Assembly: GCA_037176905.1 (NCBI GenBank)
Contig: JBBBWG010028755.1
Coordinates: forward strand, 23,084 to 56,901
DNA from: Azolla pinnata
Taxonomy: Eukaryota; Streptophyta; Polypodiopsida; Salviniales; Salviniaceae
Direction of reading: 5' to 3'
Length of the DNA stretch: 33,818 bases
Part shown: positions 13,301 through 21,561 of the stretch, piece by piece
Layout: each line of letters opens with the position of its first letter
Numbering within the stretch: the first letter of the stretch is position 1
Translations under genes and position numbers: made by a program
Notes under the pieces: generated by a model
Seen by the model: only the letters and a program-made list of their open reading frames with translations
What the model was told of the DNA's origin: nothing
Databases searched by the model: none

Positions 13301-16256
13301 TCTCAGACTTGTATTCTATAGTTCAGAAAGAAGAGATCTGCCCTACATGCCTTCGGTTAAAAAGTGTCATTGCTGCAATGTTAAAAGAAGCAAGGAAACT
13401 CTAGGCTTCCTTGTCAAAGACTTCTAATTAACAAAATTAGGTAGGTTTAGTTATTCTCTAGCCTTGATCCACGCAAACATCTTGATCAATACATTCTTAT
13501 TGGGTTCTAGACCCACCTTATTCCTTTCTAGATGATCACCCACATACAATTCTTATACATCTATTTCAAGCCATCAAAAATAATAATGTCACAAGTACAT
13601 CTTCCATAATGTTCGAATCAAATCCATCATTATATATACACTCTGCACACTGTGAATGCAAAGATCTACTGCTAGAACCACATTTGCAATGTATACCAAA
13701 TCAAACATGACAGAATGATAAGAGAGATCAGAGAAAGCAGTAAATTACCTGTGGTCTCATCGATTTCAAACTTGAAAGCCGCATTGACAAGTGCATGAGC
13801 ATTTACATTCCGCAATGCAACCTTATAGGAAAAGAACGATACAGAGGGGCCAAAAGCAGGAAGATGTATTTCTAATATCACCAAGATTTCCTTGAAACAT
13901 GTGAAAAACTGATCAAGGCTTATCAATTCTACACTCTGCTCGGGATTAAATGTAGCAACATATAACCTTGCATCTGCAGCCATTAGTATGGTCGAAATAT
14001 CAGATATGAAATCTGCATGGTCATGGGCCATCATCAAGTTTCCAGCAACAGACCCCACATTTCTGACCTGATGGGTTGCAACCTGTCATCAAGGACCCAT
14101 GTTTTGGCATTGATATGTATACAAGATCAGATTGAGATACAGGAGACTATGCTTTAGATATTCTTACTCACTCTTTTAAGGTGTCTAAAGATTGGCGAAT
14201 ATGTAGGTGATAGATCCTTGTTTTCCCAAAGAAGCTTCATAAAATCTGAGATGGAGACTGCTCCACCGATAATTATTCTATTATCATGAGCTATGCATTT
14301 CAGTAGTTCATGAACCCGTGATATGTCAATGATGAGGTTACAGTCGTAAATAGTGGGATATACTCCAGTTGATGTATTGCCCACGACCAATCTTACTTTG
14401 GCTGCCTTTTCTCTTCTTTCGAGTAAGGCTAATAGGTCTCCCAAGTAATATGCTCTTTCCCAATCAATACCTTGCTTCGAGGATTTCACTATTGTACCCC
14501 TTGCAACACTCCTGGGTGCACATGTGATATCCTCGATATCTCTACTCACAATCCGAGTACAGAGTGTATTACAACCATTGCGAAGCTTTGCTTTTTCACA
14601 TGAAAAGGTTTGAAAAGCATCAAGGATTGGCCTGTAGCCAGTGCATCTGTATTTCGGGGGGTGCACGAGATCAATAAATCCTCTTGCAGCCCAATTGAAT
14701 TAGAAAATATGGGGACTATATTTGTTCTACATTACCTGCATAGGTTTCCATCGAACTGATCTTCAATCTCTTGCTGGGCTGGATTAGGTGAAGATTTCAA
14801 CAACCCATGCATGCTGATAACCTACACCGCCAGCCAATCATTGAAAGAAAGGAACAAAAACCTGTCAGCAAATTTGTATATCTTTATCACAAAGTCCAAT
14901 TATGATGTACTTCGTTTGCATCCTGATGCCATGGAATCCAACTCCACCAAAATTGTATATCTAGATTCGGTGGGATCCAGCTCCACCACTCGATTCTAAG
15001 TTTACGTTACGTGGAATCCAATGGATCGTCTGAAATCCGATACCTAGATTCAATAAAATCCAGTTGTTTTGCTGAAATTGTATACCTAGGTTACTTAGGG
15101 TCTAACCAGTCTGCTGGAATTCTATGCATAGCTTCCATAGAATCCAACTGATCCACGGCAAGGTTCTGGACCTAGCTGCTTCCAAAGCATCTTACTGATC
15201 CACTGAGATTCTACACCTACGTTCCATAGAATCCAATGGATCCACCGAGAAATTTATATCTAGGTTCCATGAAATTCTACCGATACGCCGAGATTCTATA
15301 CCTAGGCTCCATAGAATCGACCTGACAGTGAGATTCTATACCTAGTTCCATAGAATCCAATTCTGCTCCCAAAGATTCTCTCATGTAGGATTCATACCCT
15401 CTCACTTTCACAGGGATCCTATATCCAGATTCCAGAGAATCTGACTCCCCACATTTAGCTCCTATGGTTTAGGATTCATAGGATTCCCCTCCCCCCACCT
15501 CCATATCTCTGACGTTGAGATCCTATGCCAGGATTCTACGTTCTATCTCTCTACATCCATGTAGAGATCCTATGCCAGGATCCTACGTTCTATCTCTCTA
15601 CATCCATGTAGAGATCCTGTGCCAGGATTCTATGTACTATGTGGAGAGAGAATTTTATCTCTCTCTCTCTCTCACACAGATTCTATGCCTAGATTCTTTA
15701 GATTCCAGCTGCACTTGCCAACATTCTATCCAGATACGACAGTGGAGCCTATCTATCTACCTATCGAGAGTTCATGAATAAGGAAGAAGTACTATGGGGA
15801 ACTTACAAATCCAGGAGTGCAGAATCCACATTGGGTGCCATGGTGTCGGACTAGAGCTTGTTGCAGAGAAGAGAGCCCCGTCTTCTCCGATCCCACCCCT
15901 TCCACCGTTGTGACAGAGAGTTCATCCATTAGAAATAATGGGCGAAGGCACGAATTGATGGGCAGTGCCGAACTAAAAGCGGCTGAATATACATATTGAT
16001 CCGTCTTTGAGTTCAGATCTCCTAGCTTTTCTGGCAATGATGATGATGATGATGATGACGGATATGCTAGAAGCACAGTGCAAGCTCCACATCCTCCCTG
16101 TTTGCAAGGAATTTGAAGGCCTTTCAAAGACAGATGATCTCGCAGATAGTCGGCCAAGCTCAGCTGCGGCTCAGGTTCGCGCACTATCAAAAGCTCTCCA
16201 TTGACATAGAAGCGGATCGTCCCTGCAGATGGCAGATTGGGCTTCGAATCCTCCAT
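1338..16256 (-). CDS. Aldehyde oxidase / xanthine dehydrogenase family molybdo-flavoenzyme, 27 exons, 1309 aa, AO-like active site
   Basis: A molybdenum hydroxylase that oxidises aldehydes or heterocycles using two [2Fe-2S] clusters, FAD and molybdopterin. Exons (5' to 3'): 16256-15807, 14821-14736, 14646-14172, 14082-13749, 12366-12257, 12172-12005, 11901-11860, 11737-11678, 11179-10989, 9292-9214, 9104-8975, 8823-8771, 8655-8545, 8456-8406, 7096-6959, 6879-6781, 6702-6561, 5228-5056, 4636-4418, 4330-4184, 2948-2779, 2592-2540, 2418-2342, 2107-2033, 1883-1767, 1662-1628, 1482-1338. All phases match and no stop interrupts. Seen: plant-type 2Fe-2S ligands C51, C56, C59, C103 (CKQGGCGAC, where the family usually has CGEGGCGAC); second cluster C143, C146, C178, C180 (CGFCTPG, CRCTGYRP); FAD loop VVGNTSTG near 266; GGAYGSK at 787-793 in place of the usual GGGFGGK; GCEIGQGL in exon 19; SGEPP with catalytic Glu1254. 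Length fits the family (about 1330-1370 aa). The residues matching bovine Glu802 and Arg880 are Leu794 and Asn872, so purine oxidation is unlikely. The natural substrate is unknown. Canonical plant AO (IAA or abscisic aldehyde) is possible, but several segments resemble XDH more. Exon edges were placed by eye; exons 9/10 and 26/27 are the least certain. Confidence 0.9.
1952..2130 (-). repeat. 30-bp duplication carrying a second copy of the exon 24 splice acceptor
   Basis: The 30 bp at 2101-2130 spans the acceptor and first bases of exon 24. A copy with one mismatch lies at 1952-1981, 149 bp away, inside intron 24. On the gene's strand both copies read as a T-rich stretch ending ATACAG followed by ATGCAAG. 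The intronic copy is therefore a ready-made decoy acceptor. Confidence 0.85.
2949..4183 (-). other. Intron 20 of the hydroxylase gene (1235 bp), no gene seen
   Basis: AT-rich intronic sequence bounded by a GTATGT donor and a CAACAG acceptor. It contains the word CTAGTTTGTCTTTATAGACGTTA near 4123-4145, nearly the same as one at 892-914 outside the gene, which suggests a small shared repeat. I recognise nothing else. Confidence 0.6.
4871..5020. repeat. 55/56-bp tandem repeat in intron 18, about 2.7 copies
   Basis: Copies begin at 4871, 4926 and 4982 with ACAAAAATGAGTTACTTAC. The repeated unit includes CACTGTTGATAGCACAGCAC. At each junction GTAACTCATT and AATGAGTTAC form a short inverted repeat able to fold into a hairpin. 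The array lies in intron 18 (5055-4637), some 36 bases downstream of the exon 18 donor, and does not touch coding sequence. Confidence 0.9.
5229..6560 (-). other. Intron 17 of the hydroxylase gene (1332 bp), no gene seen
   Basis: AT-rich intron between exon 17 (donor GTATGC) and exon 18 (acceptor TTACAG). Open frames on both strands are short and show no family signature. No repeat was recognised. Confidence 0.6.
6771..6784 (-). other. Non-canonical GC-AG splice donor after exon 16
   Basis: On the minus strand exon 16 ends AACAATCAG and the intron begins GCAAGTGAAA. No GT donor that keeps the frame is nearby, and the join to exon 17 (starting GGAGCTCATTTT at 6702) preserves the family sequence. 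GC-AG introns are a known minor class and normally have this strong CAG/GCAAGT context. Confidence 0.85.
7097..8405 (-). other. Intron 14 of the hydroxylase gene (1309 bp), no gene seen
   Basis: AT-rich intron between donor GTAAGC and acceptor CTGCAG. I find no coding signature, RNA gene or repeat that I can support. Confidence 0.6.
9293..10988 (-). other. Intron 9 of the hydroxylase gene (1696 bp)
   Basis: The longest intron of the gene. The donor (CAG/GTGCTG) and acceptor (CATCAG) were chosen because they restore the AO-family reading across the join. It contains a homopolymer of nine or more G at 10024-10033 and a plus-strand open frame described separately. The rest is unremarkable AT-rich DNA. 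Confidence 0.65.
9994..10227 (+). other. 77-codon open frame antisense in intron 9, unrecognised
   Basis: The predicted product starts MEEQKCQLCHWGGG and is rich in Cys near its N-terminus (a CxxC pair, then a CQC). It has a basic C-terminal part (KRHRGKLLKNS). I do not recognise the family. It could be a remnant of a transposon or retrogene, or chance. The poly-G run inside it makes the frame fragile. Confidence 0.2.
12367..13748 (-). other. Intron 4 of the hydroxylase gene (1382 bp)
   Basis: Lies between the FAD-domain exons 4 and 5. It contains an antisense open frame listed separately. The rest holds nothing I recognise. Confidence 0.6.
13159..13404 (+). other. 81-codon open frame antisense in intron 4, possible transposon remnant
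   Basis: The frame encodes a Ser/Pro/His-rich N-terminal half and then a helical C-terminal half with a CPTC pair (EEICPTCLRLKSV). It is slightly more GC-rich than the surrounding intron. Such an island inside an intron is often the remnant of a LINE or similar element, but I cannot assign it. Confidence 0.2.
14920..15400. repeat. Degenerate minisatellite in intron 1
   Basis: Variants of ATTCTATACCTAGGTTCCAT and AGAATCCAACTGATCCACC recur roughly every 40-60 bp, for example near 15050, 15190, 15240, 15295 and 15335. The copies differ by many substitutions and indels, so the array is old. It fills about half of intron 1 (15806-14822). Confidence 0.75.
15517..15640. repeat. 47-bp tandem repeat in intron 1, about 2.6 copies
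   Basis: Copies start with GAGATCCTATGCCAGGAT at 15517, 15564 and 15611, exactly 47 bp apart. The first two copies differ at only one or two positions. A CT dinucleotide run follows at about 15658-15673. The array probably grew from the older degenerate minisatellite next to it. Confidence 0.9.
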
Positions 16257-16635
16257 GGAGAATCAATGGAAGCGTCCTATAGATTAGACTTCCTTTCTTC
16301 TTGACAACGCCCTCTTTCTCGCGTGGCTGCAGAATGGAATCGCAAGGAATGCGAATGCAATCAAGCAGCCGAGGCTTCTTTCCCCTTTCTCCTCCTTGCT
16401 TCCTGATTCAGGGGTCCGAAGGATGACTGCTCAAACACCAGCAAAGACTTCGTTTCGCTTCACAGCTCCACTGATGATGATGGTGCTGCTGGTATTGCAA
16501 AACCCATGAGGAGGGATGATGCGGAAGAAGACAATCAATGAAATGCTACTGGGGAAAGGGAGCCAACGATCGAAAAAGGAAAGCTTGGAAGAAAAAACCG
16601 CCATGAATGCATCAAAAGCATCCACTGCTGCAACC
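16257..16635 (-). promoter_or_regulatory. Upstream region of the hydroxylase gene
   Basis: The 380 bp before the start codon should hold the 5' UTR and core promoter. It is less AT-rich than the introns and I see no clear TATA box. An imperfect ATG trinucleotide run lies inside exon 1 (about 16037-16058), where it encodes the serine run at residues 67-73. No regulatory element can be assigned with confidence. Confidence 0.35.
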
Positions 16636-17440
16636 GCAGACAATGCCGTTTGTTGACGAACACGTCCCTGTGACGAAGACACCACTTCATGACATGTCGT
16701 CTTCTTGTTCAAGAGCATGTCCCCTGTGATGATGTATATCTGTAAGTTATTAGAGTCTTGATTGTGGGCTGATTAGTGCCCTAATCAAAGTGAGAGATTA
16801 ATCATGCATGCATGGGATGCTGATTAATTACAGAGTGCAGATAATGCTGTTTGTTGACCAACATGTCCCCTCGCGGATGATGTNNNNNNNNNNNNNNNNN
16901 NNNNNNNNNNNNNNNNNNNNNNNNNNNNNNNNNNNNNNNNNNNNNNNNNNNNNNNNNNNNNNNNNNNNNNNNNNNNNNNNNNNATGGGATGCTGATTAAT
17001 TACAGAGTGCAGATAATGCTGTTTGTTGACCAACATGTCCCCTCGCGGATGATGTATATCTGTAAGTTATTTGAGTCTTGATTGTGGGCTGATTAGTGCC
17101 AAATCAAAGTGAGAGATTAAGCATGCGCGGTGCACGAGAAGCTGATTAATCAAGACAAACAATTTGCAGATAATGCTGTTTGTTGACCAACATGTCCCCT
17201 CGCGGATGATGTATATATCTGTAAGTTATTCGAGTGTTGATTGTGGGCTGATTAGTGCCTAATCAAAGTGAGAGATTAAGCATGCGCGCATGAGAAGCTG
17301 ATTAATTAAGAGAAACAATTTGCAGATAATGCTGTTTAGTTAAGTTATTAGAGGTGGGCTGATTAGCGCCTAATCAAGTGAGAGATTGAGCATGCGTGCA
17401 TGAGAAGCTGATAAATCAAGCGAAACAATTCGAGAGCTCA
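16636..17440. repeat. ~156-bp tandem repeat array upstream of the hydroxylase gene
   Basis: The word GCAGATAATGCTGTTTGTTGACC begins at 16837, 17009 and 17166, with variants at 16636 and 17322. Intact units are 156-157 bp long and include TGTCCCCTCGCGGATGATG, GTGGGCTGATTAGTGCC and a CATGC-rich segment. The 16636 unit carries an extra ~45 bp. The last unit (from 17322) has lost its middle. The array is interrupted by an N gap, so its true copy number is unknown. Confidence 0.9.
16884..16983. other. Scaffold gap, exactly 100 N
   Basis: One hundred N lie inside the tandem repeat. The 72 bases before the gap (16812-16883) and the 72 bases after it (16984-17055) are identical. A round number of N suggests a gap of unknown size. 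The two contigs probably overlap or the repeat was collapsed. Confidence 0.97.
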
Positions 17441-18170
17441 TACATGTTTAAGCCTTTCAGTTAGAAGAAACCCAATCAAGAGCGATCGTGCTGCTTTAAT
17501 CTCCACACGATGTTGTTGATCGATCGATCGATCGATCCTCTTTGAACAAATTTAATCGTGTTTCAGAACTAGCTGAAGAAAGAAAGAAAGATGTACATTA
17601 ACGTCTGCTTAGGCCAGTACATAGATTGTAATATTCGCATTCGCTGAAAATATTAAAAGCGAGTATACGAACGACAAACGAATGCGAATATTTTAAGGTA
17701 TTAATACTTCAACAACGTTTAGATTTTTTAGGATACGGACTCGAGTTTGAACCTCAACTGATAAACGAGGGTTACACAAACACCTAGGGGACATATATAC
17801 TAATTTGTATTAAATCTGAATTTATTAACTGTATGTCGAAAAAACGAATGGCCTATTTGATACTTTGGAGTCATTATGTTCCAGTTCTCGAATATTACTT
17901 TCACAGTCGAACACGAATGCACAAATGCATTCCTGACCAAAATCTATGGGCCAATATGGCCCATGAGACAAAAAAGCGAGCAATAATGTTTCGTGTGGCG
18001 ATTACAAAGGCATCATTATCGGGCGATCTGCTTACTCGACTAAATAATCGAGTTTGATGATTGAGGGGAAGGGTTCGGTTTCAGCTCGTATTTCCACTAA
18101 AAAACCGATTCGGACCAAGTTTGAAGGTCAGGAGAGCAATGGTTTGGTTCAACTCATCCTTGTACGGGGT
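17441..18170. other. Spacer and 3' flank of the BODYGUARD-type gene
   Basis: No gene is seen. A short GATC tetranucleotide run lies at about 17517-17536. The region between roughly 18000 and 18170 is probably the 3' UTR of the hydrolase gene. Open frames here have no family signature. Confidence 0.5.
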
Positions 18171-18985
18171 TCAGGTGCAAGCTCGAGTCAGTCGTGTTTC
18201 GAGAGAGGGCTTCCGAGGGCGCGAGCGCCAGATGCGATGCAGAGTGCGTGCGAAGCTCGTCTCGCGGCCGCAGAGGATGCTGAAGTGGCCGAGGCCCGGA
18301 AGCAGCTGGAGCCTGGCGCGGGGGTGCCGATTTTGGAGCCTCATGCTGCACTCGACTGGCACGAGCTCGTCTGCAGAGCCGTGGAAGACGTGAATCTCGC
18401 ACCCGCTCTGCCTCTGCTCGAGCAGACTCGCGTACTCGCTTGCGCGATGCGCCTCCCCGCACAGGATGCTGTGGAACACGCTCCACGCCGAGTGATGCGT
18501 GTGCTGCACGAGGTCGCGGAGGATCGCGCCCACAGACCTGCTACAACGAAGCGGCGATGGACCCAGCGTCGATCAGACTACTGTCGGAAGTTTAATCGAT
18601 ATCGATCGCTCTACACGCTGATGATTCCGCAGGGAAGGAAGGAAGGAAGGAAGGAAGGAAGGAAGGAAGGGGGATTAGGGCCAAGTGGACAAACAGTATA
18701 TAGATCTAGGCCATCATCGACATCCCATATCGTATACGTATGCGTAAAGGCAGGGAGATTGGGCAAGCGAAGGGTATATATAGATCTAGGCCATCATCGG
18801 CATCCCATACCATATACATAGACAGTATCAGTATCTATCTGTCTATCTATCTATCTATCTATCTGACCCTAGGCTCACACTTGTTGAACAAACTGGCTTA
18901 GATCTAGGCCATCATCGACATCCCATACCATGTACGCACAAATCAGTGGCTCCACGACAATATCGATCGATCGATCTATCTATCG

Positions 18986-19049
<64 letters not shown>

Positions 19050-20354
19050 GACCCTGGGCTCACACTTGTCGTCGAACAAACTGGCTTCTCTCTCACTCCC
19101 TCACCTGTCGAATGCCAGTGCCCTGAGAAGGGCTTCCCACGCACGGTGATGCTTGCAGACGAGGAAGCAGACGGCGCGCCCGATGTGCTCGTACCACGAC
19201 ATCACGGAAACGCCGAGCGCGAGCGGCGGCCAGACGCGGCGCGGCGCGAGCTGCCGCAACGTGTGAGCGTGATGACCAGCTGCAGTTGCCCCGAGATTGT
19301 CGTCATCGTCGTGGTCATCAGGCGCCTCAAAGTAGGGCTTGAACACAAACAAAGAGAGACTAACACATTCAAAACACAAGACCCTAAGGAGAAACCCTAA
19401 GAGAAACCCCTAATAGGAAACCCTAAGAGGAAACCCTAAGAGAAACCCTAACCCTAACAAGAAGAAGAAGAAAAGCTTTACGGGTGCGACGAGCGTGATG
19501 GTCTTGAGGGAGCCGGGCGGCCGCGAGGCTGCGAATGCGAGGGCCACGATGCAGCCCATGGAGTGCGCGACGATGTGCTCGACCGATGATGCCGCTCCCG
19601 ATGCATCGATCGCCTCGATGTGATTCTCCATGGTGTAGAGGCAATGCCTCGGCTTCGGGCTCCTCCCGAAGCCGAGCAGATCCACCGCGAGGAACCGATA
19701 CGATGCCTTCTCGCTCGATCCCGATCCTCCTCCTCCTTGTTCTTCGAATTCTTCGTGTTCTTCGAATTCTTCGTGTTCTTCGGAGTCCTCGAATTCTTCG
19801 TGTTCTTCGGAGTCCTCGAATTCTTCGTGTTCTTCGAACCTCTCCAATTCTTCGTGTTCTTCGGATTCCTTGAATTCTTCGTGTTCTTCGGATTCCTCGA
19901 ATTCTTCTTCTTCTTCGAGGAGGCGGACGAGGCACGGAAAGATCTTCTCGGACCACGCGGCCGAAGAGGATAAGAAGCCATGGATGAAGAGCACATTTTC
20001 ATGCTGAAGCTTTTCTGCTCTACTACCTCTTGTAGCTCTTCTTCTTCTTCTTCTTCTTCTTGCTCCTGTGGAGGAGGAGACATGGTGGACATGGAGCTTC
20101 TTCTCTGATGATTCCCCCTGCCAAGCTGTGCATGCCAAGCACAAGCAATCTGACCACCGCGGGCCGGGCTCGGGCCCCGCGCCACGTGGCGCCTCCCCAT
20201 TCGCCGGCCCGCCACGTGGCGGCCCCCCATTGGCCGCGGGCTCGAGCACGGCATCGAGGATCGCGAACATGGAGCCCATCAAGGGATCCAGTAGATCTAA
20301 GAAGCCAAAGACCAAGGAGCTAAGAGGCACAAGCAAGGCCTCCATGATCCTCAT
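18171..20354 (-). CDS. BDG: BODYGUARD-type alpha/beta-fold hydrolase, 3 exons, 490 aa
   Basis: A plant extracellular alpha/beta hydrolase; Arabidopsis BODYGUARD is needed for cuticle and epidermal cell-wall formation. Exons: 20354-19482, 19337-19105, 18537-18171; junction phases match (0, then 2). Seen: hydrophobic N-terminal segment about residues 5-38; the family signature WSDCLC at 67-72; oxyanion segment FIHGFLSSSA at 123-132; VDLLGFGRSPKP at 224-235; nucleophile elbow AHSMG with Ser265; RVWPPLALG and SWYEHIGR in exon 2; Asp425 in HGSADELVPVEC; His453 in GLGHFSI. The length is close to the Arabidopsis protein (about 470 aa). Odd: residues 146-207 are an acidic repeat inserted between IFPCL and YRFLAVDLLG, and a run of eight or so Arg lies near 99-106. 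The start at 20354 gives the hydrophobic leader; a second in-frame ATG is three codons later. The gene is much more GC-rich than its neighbours. The assignment to the BDG family is firm; the exact paralogue is not known. Confidence 0.93.
18630..18668. repeat. GGAA tetranucleotide microsatellite in intron 2 of the BDG-type gene
   Basis: About nine uninterrupted GGAA/GAAG repeats, intronic (intron 2 is 19104-18538). Confidence 0.9.
18698..19088. repeat. Duplicated block with TATC microsatellites in intron 2 of the BDG-type gene
   Basis: AGATCTAGGCCATCATCG occurs three times (near 18702, 18783 and 18900), each followed by CATCCCATA. A TATC microsatellite followed by TGACCCTAGGCTCACACTTG occurs near 18835-18890, and again, longer and with GGGCTC, at 18963-19088. 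The pattern indicates two rounds of local duplication. The longer TATC run has about 20 repeats and should be polymorphic. Confidence 0.9.
19382..19457. repeat. Cluster of telomere-like CCCTAA words (telo-boxes) in intron 1 of the BDG-type gene
   Basis: AAACCCTAA is found at 19392, 19418, 19431 and 19443, with additional CCCTAA words between and after them. On the gene's strand the intron therefore carries repeated TTAGGGTTT. The intron is only 144 bp (19481-19338), so the cluster makes up about half of it. Confidence 0.9.
19735..19918 (-). repeat. In-frame coding minisatellite encoding the acidic insertion of the BDG-type protein
   Basis: Units of about 15-27 bp built on GAAGAACACGAAGAATTC repeat through this segment on the minus strand, always in multiples of three. 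They encode repeats of the type SEEHEEFE. No frame is lost anywhere in the array. Confidence 0.9.
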
Positions 20355-21561
20355 CCTCTTCTTCTTCTTCTTCTTCTCCTCCTCCTTCTAGTACCCACTT
20401 TATCTATCTATCAGCCAATGATGCCATTTATCTTGGCCTTTCGTCGGGAACCGCCCGATCGATCGAATCTTCTGCTAGGGCAAAGTTCAAACACGGCACT
20501 GCTCAGACTGACAAAGGCTCTGCTGCCGCTATCGATGCGCAAGATTGAAACTAGTTCCAATCTTCCCCGCAGGAGATTGCCAGCTACTTATATATATATA
20601 TGAGAGAGGCTTGAAACTCGCCCGATTTCTATTGATAGAGCATGGGACTCGCCAACGAATCGATCCCCGCGGCTCGATTGTTGCACCCAAATCTTGGCTT
20701 GATTGTTTGCACTGAAATTTCCACATCGATCCTGTTTGCCATCAAGGCTGCTGATCATAGGGCAGTCAGTATATGAGCAATAAACAGTAGTTTTAACTTG
20801 TGGGCTGTTTCTCGAGAGATCAGGTGAACCCATGGCACCATGAAAGCATAGACACAAACAAACATGAAACAAACGAACAAATAGAACGCCAGCTTTTATT
20901 CTGTTCATACATTTGTTCAGTCTTTTTACTCGGTAGTACTTTGCCAATTCTCTTCCTACCACAATATGGCCCATTGACAGGAAAAGAGATTCTTACGATT
21001 GCCACACCTTCGATCAAATTTTACTCCAGTTTAGACATACCAAACTTCTCTCTTTCAGAAAGCAAATAACACTCGCCATACAAATAAATGGTTAATTAAT
21101 GCCTGTAAACATTCTATACGCCATCTTTTGCTGATCAATTATGCCTTCGAGACAACTCGATAAGCAGCAGCATGCGGACGTTACTTGAAAATTTAAAACA
21201 ACATTTTCTTTAGTATACCAGGTAAGATGTCAAAGCCTATAAATCTGTTCCGATCATCAGGGCTCTCAATTTTCCCCCAAGTAGTTGTTTGTGTATATGG
21301 GCGATACAAGCCATATGAAAAACAAAACAGAAAACGTATAGCATTTAATAGTTGAGCCACAGAATTATTCGATGGGCCTTGTGGCTTTCATCCCACGTCA
21401 GCAGCAACATTAGGTGACCTTTTAGTGCTTTCCAGATATACATATTACGTAGTTACTTGTTATGCAAGTTCCTTCTCAACACCCTTCCATCATTGTTTGT
21501 GAAGTGAGCAGACCTCCAAAATAAGCTCTATGGCTCATAGAATTTACCTTCAGTTCTTGTT
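20355..21561. other. Intergenic: BDG-type promoter and pyrophosphatase 3' region
   Basis: A CTT/GAA trinucleotide run lies directly before the BDG-type start codon (20357-20385). The part next to 21561 should be the 3' UTR of the pyrophosphatase; a minus-strand AATAAA occurs near 20895. No coding signature is seen. Confidence 0.5.
20587..20603 (-). promoter_or_regulatory. Candidate TATA box of the BDG-type gene
   Basis: The minus strand reads CATATATATATAAGTAGC here, 235-250 bp before the start codon at 20354. Position and sequence fit a plant TATA box with a 5' UTR of about 200 nt. No transcript data support it. Confidence 0.45.

Noticed and set aside
13613..13628. GTTCGAATC, as in the T-loop of a tRNA
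   Set aside because: No acceptor stem, anticodon arm or D-arm could be paired around it.
18054..18821. A 255-codon plus-strand open frame
   Set aside because: It is the reverse complement of exon 3 of the BDG-type gene extended through a GGAA repeat (GRKEGRKEG).
19423..20323. Several long frames on both strands opposite or beside exon 1 of the BDG-type gene
   Set aside because: They are shadows produced by the GC-rich coding minisatellite. Only the frame with HGFLSSSA and AHSMG has family motifs.
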